Source: an uncultured Litoreibacter sp. (GTDB taxonomy: Bacteria; Pseudomonadota; Alphaproteobacteria; Rhodobacterales; Rhodobacteraceae). Taken from it: DNA of 64,000 bases. Under the pieces are notes generated by a model. That model saw only the letters and a program-made list of their open reading frames with translations. It was not told where the DNA came from and did not search any database. Made by a program: the position numbers and the translations under genes. Positions 1 through 9,878 of the stretch are shown here, one piece after another. Location of the stretch: positions 1,116,001-1,180,000 of the forward strand of contig CANLVO010000001.1 of assembly GCA_947494645.1 (NCBI GenBank). Direction: 5' to 3'. Every line of letters begins with the position of its first letter. The first letter of the stretch is position 1.

Positions 1-1
1 G

Positions 2-2230
2 GATGTCAACGAGAGCGATTTCAACGCTGAACGCGCCGGCCTGTTGTCGGGGCAAAGCGTTGATGCGTCGCAGCTGCAAATCCTCGCGGTAACGACCCGG
101 GACGCGCAAGCTGATGGTGCCATCTCCGATAATGATCGGTTCGGCACCTCGGATAGGTTCAGCTACGAGTTGAACGGCACTCAGGTGACGGCGACTAGCG
201 ACGCCGCGATGAGTTTCGACGCCCGTGTCACCCTGAGCGATGGGTCGGTGCTTGAAGTTGAAGTATTGGTTGTGCAGGCCACAAATGGCGATGTGTTTGT
301 TTCTGATCTGCTCAACGCCGGCACTTTGGACAATCTGGAAATTTCCGCGGTTGAACTGGTTGCCCCCACGGGCACGAATTTTAGCGGTTGGTTTTCTAAT
401 CAGAGCGTGGACGGATCAAGCATCGCGCCGCTGGCGACCGGTGACGGCATTGTCGAAGGCAGCAACGCCGCCGATACGATTGATGCCGCCTATATTGGCG
501 ACCCGGAAGGCGACTTGATTGATGCCGATGATCAAATTTTGCCCGGCGAGGGTATGGACGACGATATCGTCGAAGCGCTTGGCGGGGATGATATCATTCG
601 ATCTGGTGCGGGCGATGATGAAGTGTTTGCCGGATCAGGAGATGACACTGTCGATGCGGGCGTCGGAGACGATGTCATTTACGGCGACAGCAATTTTGAG
701 GGCGGTGCTCGTGAAAGCCTGAACTGGTCTGACAATGCCGGACAGATCGGCACCGGCTTCACGCAAAACACTGGCTCAGTGGATGTAACCTTCGAGACGC
801 TTGGACAAGATGCAGGTGTCGTCACAGAATTCGAGGGCGACCCACAGAATATCGCTGATATTGACGCGGGTAGCGAGACAGTCAACGCCACAAGTTCGCT
901 CTATTCCGTCACAAACGGCAATGCCAACGATGCCTCTTATGCGATTGGTTTTTCGCAAGGTGTGGAGGATGTGTCCTTTCGGATCAACGATATTGACGGC
1001 GACGGCGTGGTCACCATCCGGGCCTTTGATTCATCCGGAAACCCGATTGCGGTGACGCTGGTTGCTGGCGACGCGATTGTGCTGAGCGATGACGATGGCG
1101 TTCCGGGCGATGATACGGCCGACAGTCAAGGCGGCTATGCGCCTGATACGTCGGCGCAATACTCCTTGCTGGTCACCATCCCGGGGCCTGTTGCTCGAAT
1201 TGAGCTATTCCATACTCAAGACGGGCCCAACAATAGCGGCATCAACGTCACCGACGTGTTTTTCACGGCGCCGAATGCTCTGGATGAGGGCGCTGATGGC
1301 GATGACCGCTTGTCGGGCGGCGCGGGTGACGACCTGATCTTTGGTGAAGGTGGCGACGATACCTTAATCGGCGGGCAGGGCGCGGACACGCAAAGTGGCG
1401 GCGCGGATGCTGACACGTTCGTCGTCACCTCGGCTGAGAATGCAGATGGAGACACTATCGACGGCGGTGCCGCCGGAGATGACAATGATACGCTGGACCT
1501 GACCGGCAGCGGACCGTTCCGCATTGTAAATCAAGTAAACGACGCAGATGGCAATTCGACCTCAGGCACGATCGAATTCCTGGACGCGGACACACGTGAC
1601 GTAATCAGTACCCTCGACTACTCGGAGATAGAAAATATCGTGCCCTGTTTTACCCCTGGAACATCCATCGCCACCCCCCGCGGAGAAATGCTGGTCGAAG
1701 ACTTGCAAGTCGGGGACAAGGTCATCACCCGTGATAACGGCATCCAAGAAATCAGATGGATCGGCGCAAAGCGCATGGAGGGTCGCACCCTTCAGGCCAA
1801 CCCGCACCTGCAACCAGTTCTGATTCAACGCGGCGCATTGGGCCACGGCTTGCCGGAGCGCGATATGTTGGTCAGCCCGAACCACCGAATGCTGGTCAAC
1901 ACCGACCGCGTGGCACTGTATTTTGAGGAGAACGAGGTGCTGGTCTCGGCCAAGCATCTGGTGAACCCGAAGGAGGGTGTGCAAAACATCAACTCGATGG
2001 GCACAACCTACATTCACTTCATGTTTGAAAACCACGAAGTTGTTCTGTCCAACGGCGCGTGGACCGAGAGCTTCCAGCCCGGCGATTACTCTCTCAAAGG
2101 GATCGGCAACGCGCAGCGCAACGAGATTTTTGAACTCTTCCCGGAGCTTCAAGGCAAGAAGGGCCGCGAAGCTTATGCCTCAGCCCGCCTGACGTTGAAA
2201 AAGCGCGAAGCGCGGATGTTGTTCCGTTGA
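2..2230 (+). CDS. RTX/Hint-domain secreted protein, 5' partial
   Basis: The reading frame is open from the left edge, so the gene starts upstream and about 742 residues are visible. Two blocks of glycine/aspartate nonapeptide repeats of the GGxGxD type (nt about 556-690 and 1283-1400) are calcium-binding RTX repeats typical of type I secreted proteins. The C-terminal part from about nt 1640 is a Hint-type domain: it begins with a Cys in CFTPGTSI, followed by VEDLQVGDKV and later SPNHRML. Hint domains belong to the intein/hedgehog autoprocessing fold, but in this RTX context self-cleavage is not established. The protein is acidic and has no membrane segment in the visible part. It is probably extracellular; the substrate or binding role is unknown. 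A clean intrinsic terminator follows. Confidence 0.85.
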   Translation, partial: DVNESDFNAERAGLLSGQSVDASQLQILAVTTRDAQADGAISDNDRFGTSDRFSYELNGTQVTATSDAAMSFDARVTLSDGSVLEVEVLVVQATNGDVFVSDLLNAGTLDNLEISAVELVAPTGTNFSGWFSNQSVDGSSIAPLATGDGIVEGSNAADTIDAAYIGDPEGDLIDADDQILPGEGMDDDIVEALGGDDIIRSGAGDDEVFAGSGDDTVDAGVGDDVIYGDSNFEGGARESLNWSDNAGQIGTGFTQNTGSVDVTFETLGQDAGVVTEFEGDPQNIADIDAGSETVNATSSLYSVTNGNANDASYAIGFSQGVEDVSFRINDIDGDGVVTIRAFDSSGNPIAVTLVAGDAIVLSDDDGVPGDDTADSQGGYAPDTSAQYSLLVTIPGPVARIELFHTQDGPNNSGINVTDVFFTAPNALDEGADGDDRLSGGAGDDLIFGEGGDDTLIGGQGADTQSGGADADTFVVTSAENADGDTIDGGAAGDDNDTLDLTGSGPFRIVNQVNDADGNSTSGTIEFLDADTRDVISTLDYSEIENIVPCFTPGTSIATPRGEMLVEDLQVGDKVITRDNGIQEIRWIGAKRMEGRTLQANPHLQPVLIQRGALGHGLPERDMLVSPNHRMLVNTDRVALYFEENEVLVSAKHLVNPKEGVQNINSMGTTYIHFMFENHEVVLSNGAWTESFQPGDYSLKGIGNAQRNEIFELFPELQGKKGREAYASARLTLKKREARMLFR

Positions 2231-2285
2231 CAGAGCTTTGATTTGGGCGGCCGGGGTGTTGGGCCGTTCAAGTGTAGCGAGTGAG

Positions 2286-2313
2286 AGCCGTCCCTTCGGG
2301 GGCGGCTTTTTTT
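2286..2313 (+). terminator. Intrinsic terminator after the RTX/Hint gene
   Basis: A 9-bp stem (2286-2294 with 2299-2307, one G-U pair) closes a TTCG tetraloop and is followed directly by a T-run at 2307-2313. The T-run overlaps the stop codon of the convergent nucleotidyltransferase gene. Confidence 0.9.
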
Positions 2314-2905
2314 ACGATTGACGGTTGTGCCACTCCGCCCATGCCTCGGGCGTGTCCAGATCAAATGTCGCGCGGTCGCCTATGAGCTGTATGTAGCGGA
2401 CGTCTTCAGCCGCAGCCTTGATGACCGTGCGTCCGGATGCGTCGCCCTCGAGGCGAAATAGGTCTTTGAAGTAGGGCCGTGGGAAAATCACCGGACTGCC
2501 CGGGGTCTGGCCAGCTGTGGCTCGCAGAATGTGATCCGGGGCTTTGTGATACTCCGCGCAAATCGCATCTATGTCTGCGGCTTCAATGTCGGGCATGTCA
2601 GCGGGCATGATCAGCGCGGCGCTTGTCTGAGATGTCAGCGCTGCGATCCCGGCTTTGATCGAAGACGCCATGCCGCTGCTGGCGTTCGGGTTTCGGACGA
2701 TGTGCACGTCGAGACCTTCTAGGGCGCTGTCTCGTGTCGGGGTGTTTTCGGGTAAGACAATGACGAGCCGGTCCACTTGGGACTTGAGAAACATCGCGGC
2801 GCGGTCACGAAGTATGGGGACGCCGCGCAAAGGCTGGGTCAGTTTGTCGACCCCGCGCATGCGGGTGCTGGCGCCGGCAGCCAGCATGATGGCGCAGATG
2901 CTCAA
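2312..2905 (-). CDS. MobA-like NTP transferase family protein
   Basis: About 197 residues. The N-terminal motif MLAAGASTRM and a downstream lysine in GVDKL form the nucleotide-binding loop of the MobA/MocA-type nucleotidyltransferases, and PADMPD supplies the metal-binding aspartate. The family includes molybdenum cofactor cytidylyltransferase (MocA) and related enzymes; which nucleotide and acceptor are used cannot be told here. No ATG is available before the LAAG motif except one inside it, so a TTG start at 2905 is chosen. It overlaps the stop of the upstream SMR gene as TTGA, which suggests translational coupling. Last gene of a minus-strand run. Confidence 0.8.
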   Translation of the reverse strand: MSICAIMLAAGASTRMRGVDKLTQPLRGVPILRDRAAMFLKSQVDRLVIVLPENTPTRDSALEGLDVHIVRNPNASSGMASSIKAGIAALTSQTSAALIMPADMPDIEAADIDAICAEYHKAPDHILRATAGQTPGSPVIFPRPYFKDLFRLEGDASGRTVIKAAAEDVRYIQLIGDRATFDLDTPEAWAEWHNRQS

Positions 2906-3237
2906 TGTACGGAGGATTTGGAGAAGAGATGGATGATCACGATGCCGCCGATGATCATCGCAAGGCCGAGAAACGCCGGGGCGTCGAGCTTTTGACCAAA
3001 ATAGATGAACCCGATCCCGGCGATGAGAACGATGCCTAGGCCGGACCAGATCGCGTACATGATGCCGACAGGCATGTATTTCAGGGTGAGCGCCAGAAGG
3101 TAAAACGAGATCGTATAGGACACCACCACCAGAAGCGACGGCCAGAGCTTGGTGAACTGCTGGCTGGCCTGCAGGGCTGACGTACCGATGGTTTCGGCGA
3201 GGACGGCAAGAAACAAGTAGATGTAGTGGACTGGCAT
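2902..3237 (-). CDS. Small multidrug resistance (SMR) family transporter
   Basis: A 111-residue protein with four hydrophobic helices, the size and layout of EmrE/QacE-type proton-coupled efflux proteins. The membrane glutamate essential for drug/proton exchange is present in the first helix (E15 in AETIGTSAL), followed by the usual KLWPS loop and a GxxxA/G-rich fourth helix. The ATG at 3237 is chosen over an upstream start because the protein then begins directly with the first helix, as in the family. Such proteins act as dimers in the inner membrane; substrates range from quaternary ammonium compounds to guanidinium. The stop overlaps the start of the nucleotidyltransferase gene. Confidence 0.88.
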   Translation of the reverse strand: MPVHYIYLFLAVLAETIGTSALQASQQFTKLWPSLLVVVSYTISFYLLALTLKYMPVGIMYAIWSGLGIVLIAGIGFIYFGQKLDAPAFLGLAMIIGGIVIIHLFSKSSVH

Positions 3238-3315
3238 GATGGCGCTCCGGTGGTCTCTGGAGGGCAGTCTCGGAGCGGAGTGCACAAATTGGAAGAGGAA
3301 ATCCGCGCGGGCGGG

Positions 3316-4152
3316 CTAAAGCGCGTCTTCTTCCAAACGGGCCTCGAACCAATCGAGCACTGCAGGGGCCCATCCTGGCGGGCTTCCGTGGCCGCCCGGA
3401 TGCAACATCAGATCAATGCGTCCGGCGGCACAATCCTCCCAATGGCGGAACCAGCGGTCCCCTTCTACGGCGGAGCGGCTGGGTTGACGGTTCTCGCATC
3501 CGTTCGCGGCACGCAGGATCCGGAGGCTTTCCCAGACGTCGCCTTGAAACACGGAAGCCCCAAAGAGGGGTCTTCCTTCAAGCGGCACCGTGCGGTCATC
3601 CCATCCGTGAGTGTGAAACAAATCCACCGGGCCTTCGCAGGCTTCTGGCAGGTCGTCCCAGAATGCACCGGCTGCGGGCGCGTAGGCGCGGGCGGATGCG
3701 GGTGCGAAACAGGCGACGTCCCAGACCATGGAACCGCCTCGCGAAAATCCTGACAGAAGCATCTTGTCTCGGGCGACGCCGTGTCTAGACGAGACCTCGT
3801 CCATGACGTCGTTGAGGAAGGCGATATCGTCTTTCTCGTGGCCGAAATTCTTGGCGCGCACGGCCCAATTGTTGGGGAAGCGTGCGTCGGGGTGCTCGCC
3901 ATTGGGGGCAACAAAGACAAATCCGCGCTCCAGCGACTGGCGCGCGATGTTGGTGTTGAGCAGCCCCGCGCCGCGCCCGCCGCCGCCATGAAGGAAGAGC
4001 ACGGCGCCGCGCGGGGCGTCGGTGTCGGGGAGCAAGATGTGGTACGATCCCGTTTCCGTCTGGCACGGCGTTTGCGCCTCGCCGCAATCCTGCGCCGAGG
4101 CCGTTGAGGTGAGTGCGACCGTTGCCAGCACGGCCCCGAACATTCGTTTCAT
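3316..4152 (-). CDS. Secreted LpqC/PHB-depolymerase-type esterase
   Basis: About 278 residues with an N-terminal signal peptide ending near TASAQ. It is an alpha/beta hydrolase: HGGGG near residue 55 forms the oxyanion loop, GFSRG (near 135-139) carries the nucleophilic serine, an Asp follows in HGWDD, and the catalytic His is in HPGGHG near the C-terminus. The arrangement matches the LpqC/poly(3-hydroxybutyrate) depolymerase-like esterase family. Extracellular or periplasmic ester hydrolysis is likely; the polymer or ester used is not known. The ATG at 4152 is preferred to a TTG four codons upstream. It lies just downstream of icd on the same strand. Confidence 0.8.
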   Translation of the reverse strand: MKRMFGAVLATVALTSTASAQDCGEAQTPCQTETGSYHILLPDTDAPRGAVLFLHGGGGRGAGLLNTNIARQSLERGFVFVAPNGEHPDARFPNNWAVRAKNFGHEKDDIAFLNDVMDEVSSRHGVARDKMLLSGFSRGGSMVWDVACFAPASARAYAPAAGAFWDDLPEACEGPVDLFHTHGWDDRTVPLEGRPLFGASVFQGDVWESLRILRAANGCENRQPSRSAVEGDRWFRHWEDCAAGRIDLMLHPGGHGSPPGWAPAVLDWFEARLEEDAL

Positions 4153-4176
4153 CGACCGTGCCAACCCAAGCGTGCC

Positions 4177-5385
4177 CTACATTGCCTTGTTCAGGTTTTC
4201 GTCGATTTTCTCGAGGAAACCTTCGGTGGTCAGCCAAGCTTGATCGGGACCGACGAGCAGGGCCAGATCCTTGGTCATGAAACCACTTTCCACCGTGTCC
4301 ACGACAACCCTTTCCAACGTGGTCGCGAATTTCGCGAGCTGTTCATTGTTGTCGAGCTTGGCACGGTGCTTCAGCCCACCGGTCCATGCGTAGATCGAGG
4401 CGATGGAGTTGGTTGACGTGGCCTCACCCTTTTGATGCTGGCGGTAGTGGCGCGTGACGGTGCCATGGGCGGCTTCTGCCTCTACAATTTTACCGTCGGG
4501 CGTCATCAGCTGCGAGGTCATCAGGCCCAGCGAGCCGAACCCTTGCGCCACGGTGTCCGATTGCACGTCGCCATCATAGTTTTTGCACGCCCAGACAAAC
4601 TTGCCGGACCATTTCATGGCAGAGGCCACCATGTCGTCGATCAACCTGTGCTCGTACCAGATCTCAGCCTTGTCGAATTGGTCTTTGAACTCGGCGTCGA
4701 AGATTTCCTGAAATAGATCTTTGAAGCGTCCGTCATAGGCCTTGAGGATGGTGTTCTTCGTCGACAGGTAAACCGGCCAGCCCAGGTTCAGCCCGTAATT
4801 GAAAGAAGCACGGGCAAAATCCCTTATCGAGTCGTCGAGGTTATACATGCCCATGGCGACACCGGCGGCGGGTGACTTGAAGACTTCGCGTTCGATGACC
4901 TCGCCGTCGTCGCCCACAAACTTCATTGTCAGCGTGCCGGGGCCGGGCATCAGGAAGTCGGTGGCTTTGTATTGGTCGCCAAAAGCGTGACGTCCGATGA
5001 CAATCGGGTCGGTCCAGCCGGGGACAAGCCGCGGAACGTTCTTGCAAATGATCGGCGCGCGGAACACGACACCACCGAGGATGTTACGGATCGTCCCGTT
5101 AGGGGAACGCCACATCTCTTTCAGCCCGAACTCCTCAACGCGGGCCTCGTCTGGGGTGATCGTGGCGCATTTTACGCCGACGCCGATTTCTTTGATCTTT
5201 TCGGCAGCATCAATGGTGATCTGGTCATTGGTCTCGTCACGGACCTCCATGCCCAGGTCATAGTAAAGCAGGTCCAGATCCAGATAGGGCAGCACAAGCT
5301 TTTGCTTGATGAAGTCCCACATGATGCGGGTCATCTCGTCGCCATCCAGTTCGACGATGGGGTTTTCTACCTTGATCTTGGACAT
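4177..5385 (-). CDS. icd: NADP-dependent isocitrate dehydrogenase
   Basis: A full-length 402-residue enzyme that oxidatively decarboxylates isocitrate to 2-oxoglutarate in the TCA cycle. It is of the homodimeric, eukaryote-like NADP type usual in alphaproteobacteria: it starts [17 protein letters not shown], has the substrate loop [12 protein letters not shown], and the cofactor region with [15 protein letters not shown] and TSTNSIAS. The start matches the family. It lies 34 bp downstream of the HD hydrolase gene and may share its transcript. The 2-oxoglutarate it makes is also the carbon signal for nitrogen control, whose ntrBC genes are at the other end of the window. Confidence 0.97.
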   Translation of the reverse strand: MSKIKVENPIVELDGDEMTRIMWDFIKQKLVLPYLDLDLLYYDLGMEVRDETNDQITIDAAEKIKEIGVGVKCATITPDEARVEEFGLKEMWRSPNGTIRNILGGVVFRAPIICKNVPRLVPGWTDPIVIGRHAFGDQYKATDFLMPGPGTLTMKFVGDDGEVIEREVFKSPAAGVAMGMYNLDDSIRDFARASFNYGLNLGWPVYLSTKNTILKAYDGRFKDLFQEIFDAEFKDQFDKAEIWYEHRLIDDMVASAMKWSGKFVWACKNYDGDVQSDTVAQGFGSLGLMTSQLMTPDGKIVEAEAAHGTVTRHYRQHQKGEATSTNSIASIYAWTGGLKHRAKLDNNEQLAKFATTLERVVVDTVESGFMTKDLALLVGPDQAWLTTEGFLEKIDENLNKAM

Positions 5386-5419
5386 GGTATCTCCGTTTCG
5401 GGTGTTGGCTAATGAGGTC

Positions 5420-6004
5420 TTACGGCAGGGCGAACCACGCGTCTATCCGCGCTTTCAGATGTGCCCAGAGTGCGGGCGCCCCTTTGCGCACTTTTGCGCC
5501 GACGCGGGCTTCAAGCTGCTCTTGGGTTACGTTGTACGCGACCCAAGTTCCGCCGTCACTTTCTAGATTGGCAATCACCGGCTGCACGCGGTCGACAGAC
5601 TTGGCGAAGATCGCATCATCGCTTTGCGCGGCTTCAAACTCTTCCCAAAGCGCTTGAAACTCTTTTGCTTGGTCGGCTGGTAAAAGCCCAAAGATGCGTT
5701 TGGCTGCGGCTTGTTCGATCTCGTATTGTGCTGCGGTGTCATGATCGCCATGGATCGGGTGGTCGCCTGCGTCGATTTCTACCAGATCATGGATCAGGAG
5801 CATCTTGATCACCCGGTCGACTTGCACCGGGCGTGTGGCATGTTCGGCAAGGATCATTGCGTAGAGCGCGATGTGCCATGAATGCTCGCCCGAGTTTTCA
5901 ACGCGCGACCCGTCACAAAGTGTCGTCGCGCGTAGAACGGATTTCAGCTTATCTGCCTCATTGAGGAACGCCATCTGAGCGGAAAGGCGATCCGTGTCGG
6001 TCAT
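5420..6004 (-). CDS. HD-domain hydrolase (YfbR/5'-nucleotidase-like)
   Basis: A 194-residue protein with the HD metal-site signature: a histidine in GEHSWH (about residues 39-44), the HD pair in [13 protein letters not shown] (about 72-73), and a later Asp in KSVDRVQP. This pattern matches the HD_3/YfbR-like group, whose characterised members dephosphorylate deoxyribonucleoside 5'-monophosphates. The start ATG at 6004 overlaps the stop of the flavin reductase gene as ATGA, so the two are translationally coupled. The exact substrate is inferred only from the family. Confidence 0.82.
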   Translation of the reverse strand: MTDTDRLSAQMAFLNEADKLKSVLRATTLCDGSRVENSGEHSWHIALYAMILAEHATRPVQVDRVIKMLLIHDLVEIDAGDHPIHGDHDTAAQYEIEQAAAKRIFGLLPADQAKEFQALWEEFEAAQSDDAIFAKSVDRVQPVIANLESDGGTWVAYNVTQEQLEARVGAKVRKGAPALWAHLKARIDAWFALP

Positions 6005-6495
6005 GCGAGATCGCGGTAAGCGCGGTTTCCGTAAAGCAGCGGCGAGCCTTCCGCATGGCGCACGGCGCGTACGGCGCCAATCATCACGTGATGCGTCCCG
6101 ATCCGCTCGTGGCTTTGCAGGCTGCAATCAAACGAGGACAAAGCCGAGGTCAGCGATGGAGCCCCGGTGATCAATGTGCCGAACTCGCCCGCCTTGAACT
6201 TGTCACTGCCCAAGGCCGCTGTTCGGCTGGCAAATACATTGGCAATGTCCTGCTGGCCGTTTTGCAAAGCGTTGACGCAAAAGCACTCGTTTTCAAGGAT
6301 AGCCGCCGTAGCGCGGGCCTCATGGTGCAGGCAGACCAGAAGGGTCGGCGCCTCACCATCAGCAGAGACACTGGACATGGCCGAGACCGTCGCCCCAGCG
6401 CTGCCCGAGGGGCCATCCGTGGTGACGATGGTGACCGTCGACACCACGGTGCTCATCGCATCGATAAAATCACGTTTGAGATCACTAACAGACAT
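6001..6495 (-). CDS. Flavin reductase family protein
   Basis: A 164-residue FMN-binding split-barrel protein of the HpaC/flavin-reductase-like group. Supporting segments are STVTIVTTDGP, the SAMSSVSADGEAPTLLVCL strand typical of the flavin site, and ENECFCVNAL. These proteins reduce FMN or FAD with NAD(P)H and often feed a two-component monooxygenase, but no monooxygenase gene is adjacent. It is the first gene of the minus-strand unit with the HD hydrolase and is divergent from the aminotransferase gene across a 73-bp gap. Confidence 0.85.
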   Translation of the reverse strand: MSVSDLKRDFIDAMSTVVSTVTIVTTDGPSGSAGATVSAMSSVSADGEAPTLLVCLHHEARATAAILENECFCVNALQNGQQDIANVFASRTAALGSDKFKAGEFGTLITGAPSLTSALSSFDCSLQSHERIGTHHVMIGAVRAVRHAEGSPLLYGNRAYRDLA

Positions 6496-6568
6496 GCCAC
6501 GCTACATGCCCGCACAGGCCTGATTGCGCAAGCCTTGCATTGCATGATTGGCTGGGAGAGTGTGCGTT

Positions 6569-7951
6569 ATGACAACAGACCTACCAAACGACATTGCCGC
6601 ATTGGATCAAGCACATGCGCTTCATCCTTGGACCCATTTCGACAGCTTTGAAGCGCAGGCTCCGCTGGTCATCGAGCGCGGCGAAGGGTGCTATCTGTGG
6701 GACCGCGACGGGCGCAAATACCTGGACGCGGTGGGCGGTCTGTGGTGCACGAATATCGGGCTAGGCCGCCGGGAGATGGCCGAGGCGATTGCGGCGCAGG
6801 CAGAGAAACTGGCGTTCTCGAACACGTTTGTGGATATGACTCACGGGCCGCAAGCCTTGCTGGCCGCCAAGCTGGCAGATATTGCCCCGGGCGCGCTGAA
6901 CCATGTGCATTTCACAACCGGTGGCTCGACGGCTATCGACAGCGCATACCGGATGGCAATTTACTACCATCGCTGCCGGGGAGACGAAGCGCGCACCCAA
7001 GTGATTGCCCGCGACGACAGCTATCATGGCGCGACCTTTGCCAGCATCTCGATCGGGAAGCGGTCGGGCGACAAGGTGCCGGAGTTTCACTACCTAAGCG
7101 ACGGCATTCACCACGTCAGCACGCCAAACACATACCGAATGCCGGATGGCATGGATGAGGATGCCTTCCGCGATCATTTGGTCTTTGAGTTCGAGGCCAA
7201 GATCGCCGAGATTGGCGCCGACAAGATCGCGGCTTTCTTTGCTGAGCCGATTCAGGCCTCGGGTGGGGTAATCATGCCACCCAAAGGATATCTGCACGCG
7301 ATGTGGCAGGTATGCCAAGAGCACGGGATCCTTTTCATCGCAGACGAAGTTGTCACAGCCTTTGGACGGCTAGGGCATTGGTTCGCGTCGTTTGATGTTT
7401 TTGATGTTCAACCGGATATCATTTGCTGCGCGAAAGGGTTGAGCTCTGGCTACCAACCCATTGGCGCAGTAATTTTTTCTGATGGTGTCTGGTCAGCCAT
7501 GCAGGGCGATCGTTGGTATGCGTCGGGTTTCACCTATTCGGGCCACCCGGTGGCTTGTGCTGCGGCTTTGAAGAACATTGAGATCATCGAGCGGGAGGGA
7601 CTGCTTGAGCACGCGAGAGATGTCGGAGGTTACTTTCAGGATCGTCTGACCGGTTTGGCCGACTTGCCATTGGTGGGGAGCGTACGGGGCCAAGGTTTGA
7701 TCGGGTGCGTCGAAAACGTTGCCGACAAAGCCAGAAAAAGGCTGTTGCCGGACGAGGTTGATGTTGGCAAACGCATCTCGCAGGCTTGCGAGGCCAAGGG
7801 ATTGATGGTGCGCCCGATTGGGCACCTCAACGTGATGTCACCTCCGTTGGTGATCACACGAGAAGAGGTGGACTTCATCGCGGAGACGCTGGGCGGTGCA
7901 ATCAAGGACGTAGCGGATGCGCTGGTGCGCGACGGGATAAAGGTAGAATAG
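6569..7951 (+). CDS. Class III omega-aminotransferase (putrescine/beta-alanine type)
   Basis: A 460-residue PLP-dependent class III aminotransferase. Recognisable segments are YLWDRDGRKYLDAVGGLWC, YHGATFAS, ADEVVTAFGR (PLP ring Asp) and the Schiff-base lysine in CCAKGLSSGYQP; GFTYSGHPVACAA follows. The GLWC signature resembles putrescine/polyamine transaminases of the SpuC type. The ATG at 6569 is preceded by GGGAGAG; an upstream in-frame TTG lacks support. The ureohydrolase gene follows after 2 bp, so the pair could take a guanidino compound such as agmatine to putrescine and then to the aminoaldehyde. That pathway assignment is inference from the pairing. Confidence 0.85.
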   Translation: MTTDLPNDIAALDQAHALHPWTHFDSFEAQAPLVIERGEGCYLWDRDGRKYLDAVGGLWCTNIGLGRREMAEAIAAQAEKLAFSNTFVDMTHGPQALLAAKLADIAPGALNHVHFTTGGSTAIDSAYRMAIYYHRCRGDEARTQVIARDDSYHGATFASISIGKRSGDKVPEFHYLSDGIHHVSTPNTYRMPDGMDEDAFRDHLVFEFEAKIAEIGADKIAAFFAEPIQASGGVIMPPKGYLHAMWQVCQEHGILFIADEVVTAFGRLGHWFASFDVFDVQPDIICCAKGLSSGYQPIGAVIFSDGVWSAMQGDRWYASGFTYSGHPVACAAALKNIEIIEREGLLEHARDVGGYFQDRLTGLADLPLVGSVRGQGLIGCVENVADKARKRLLPDEVDVGKRISQACEAKGLMVRPIGHLNVMSPPLVITREEVDFIAETLGGAIKDVADALVRDGIKVE

Positions 7952-7953
7952 AT

Positions 7954-8922
7954 ATGGCGCTCAAGGATGCAGCGACGGACGTGGACGCAGCCTTCACGCG
8001 GGAGGGCAACCGTGGAATGGCATATGAGAACGCGTTCGGCGGCGCGCTGTCTTTCATGAGACGGACCTATAGCAAGGACCTGACGGGCGTCGATCTGGCG
8101 GTGACAGGGGTGCCATTTGATCAGGCGGTCACCCATCGGCCTGGAACACGGTTTGGCCCTCGGGCGATCAGGGAGGCCTCGGCACTTCAGCCGATGGACC
8201 CGCCCTATGGCTGGGATCTCAACCCGCTGACAGATATGAGTGTGGTCGACTATGGCGATTTAGCGTTTGATTACGCTGACATACCGCGCTTTCCTCAGGC
8301 ACTTACAGATCATATTTCGGGCATATTGGATGCGGGCGCAGGCTCGCTTTGCCTTGGTGGCGATCACTATATCAGCTTTCCGATCCTAAGGGCCTATGTG
8401 GCCAAGTTCGGGCCACTGAGCTTGCTGCAATTTGATGCACATTCCGATACGTGGCCGGACGACGACATGGCCCGCGTGGATCACGGAACGATGTTCTACA
8501 AGGCTGTCAAGGAGGGCTTGATAGACCCTGCGCGCTCCGTTCAGGTGGGCATTCGGACATATTGCGATGACTATATGGATGTGAACATCATCGATGCGCC
8601 TGAAGTGCATGCGACATGCGTTGAAACGGTCACTGACAAAATTCGGAGCATCATCGGCGATCATCAGACCTATCTGACGTTTGACATAGATTGCTTAGAT
8701 CCCGCCTTCGCGCCTGGTACCGGGACGCCTGTCTCTGGTGGGCTAAGCTCTGCGCAGGCAATCGCCATTTTGCGTAGGTTGAAGGGAATGAACATGGTCG
8801 GGGGCGACGTGGTCGAAGTCTCCCCGCCTTATGACACGACAGGGGCCACGGCAGTCGCTGGTGCGCATGTCGCGATGGAGCTGATGTGTCTGTACTGCGC
8901 AAACTTGACGTCACGCAAATGA
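7954..8922 (+). CDS. speB: Agmatinase/ureohydrolase family protein
   Basis: A 322-residue member of the arginase/agmatinase superfamily. The binuclear manganese ligands are visible in GGDH, FDAHSD and the long TFDIDCLDPAFAPGTGTP segment. The family hydrolyses a guanidino group to urea; agmatine is the commonest substrate for this sequence type, but guanidinobutyrate or similar compounds are possible. The start at 7954 lies 2 bp after the aminotransferase stop, indicating co-transcription and a joint polyamine/guanidino catabolic role. Confidence 0.85.
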   Translation: MALKDAATDVDAAFTREGNRGMAYENAFGGALSFMRRTYSKDLTGVDLAVTGVPFDQAVTHRPGTRFGPRAIREASALQPMDPPYGWDLNPLTDMSVVDYGDLAFDYADIPRFPQALTDHISGILDAGAGSLCLGGDHYISFPILRAYVAKFGPLSLLQFDAHSDTWPDDDMARVDHGTMFYKAVKEGLIDPARSVQVGIRTYCDDYMDVNIIDAPEVHATCVETVTDKIRSIIGDHQTYLTFDIDCLDPAFAPGTGTPVSGGLSSAQAIAILRRLKGMNMVGGDVVEVSPPYDTTGATAVAGAHVAMELMCLYCANLTSRK

Positions 8923-8984
8923 CATCCGAACAGAGCATATCTTAGGCCGAGAACAGAAAACTTCACCTCGGAGGCACCCTTGAG

Positions 8985-9878
8985 ATGGGGCACGTCAGCA
9001 GGCAAATTACCTATGCCCATTCGGCGCGTACCAAAGCCGGGCGGGCCGTCATACGCACGTTGGAGAACGCAACCGGCCGCATTGGGCTGATCAAGCGTGC
9101 GAAGGGCTATGAGCAAGAGGTCGCTATTGGCGCGAGCTTTTGGGAGGTTATGGCGGAGCGTTACGGTCTCAGCCTAGAGGTCATCGGCGGTCGGCTTGAA
9201 AACATACCAAAGACCGGGCCGCTTTTGATGGTCGCCAATCATCCTTACGGCATCCTCGACGGATTGATGATGGGGCACATTTTGAACCAGACGCGGAGCG
9301 ATTTCCGCATTCTCGCGAATGACGTCTTTGACCGCGCGGAGGAGTTGCGTCGCGTTATCCTGCCAATTTCCTTTGACGAAACGCGAGAGGCGGTGTCTTT
9401 GAACCTGCAAACGCGCAAGGCTGCTTTGACCTACTTGCGCGGCGGCGGCGCGATTGGGGTTTTTCCGGGAGGCACAGTGTCAACCTCAGCCAAACCCTTC
9501 GGCGCGCCTTTCGACCCGGCTTGGCGCAGCTTTACGGCCCGGTTGGTGACGAAATCTGACGCGCAGGTGGTGCCCATTCATTTTGAGGGCCGCAATTCCC
9601 GCCTGTTCCAGCTTGCAAGTCATGCCCATCCAACTTTGCGTTTGGCGTTGTTGATCAACGAGTTCAAGCGTCTTACCGACAGGCCCGTGCGCGTGGCCAT
9701 CGGCCAACCCATTGCGCAGGGCAAGTTGGAGGAATACCGCCACGACCCGAAAGCAATGATGGATTTCCTGCGGCGGGCAACGTATGAGCTATCCTCAACC
9801 GCAACGGGCCTTGCGCCGTTCGGGTACGAGTTCGAGGACAAGCGCAAAAGGGCGGCACATGGCGGTCGGCATCTTTGA
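8985..9878 (+). CDS. Lysophospholipid acyltransferase family protein
   Basis: A 297-residue protein with the PlsC-type acyltransferase motifs: NHPYGILDG supplies the catalytic H-x4-D pair, and GVFPGGTVS is the glycine/proline block that positions the phosphate. The fold binds acyl-CoA or acyl-ACP and a lysophospholipid-like acceptor at the inner membrane face. It resembles the group that includes ornithine-lipid acyltransferase OlsA, but the acceptor cannot be read from sequence. The C-terminus overlaps the start of murI by 20 bp. Confidence 0.82.
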   Translation: MGHVSRQITYAHSARTKAGRAVIRTLENATGRIGLIKRAKGYEQEVAIGASFWEVMAERYGLSLEVIGGRLENIPKTGPLLMVANHPYGILDGLMMGHILNQTRSDFRILANDVFDRAEELRRVILPISFDETREAVSLNLQTRKAALTYLRGGGAIGVFPGGTVSTSAKPFGAPFDPAWRSFTARLVTKSDAQVVPIHFEGRNSRLFQLASHAHPTLRLALLINEFKRLTDRPVRVAIGQPIAQGKLEEYRHDPKAMMDFLRRATYELSSTATGLAPFGYEFEDKRKRAAHGGRHL

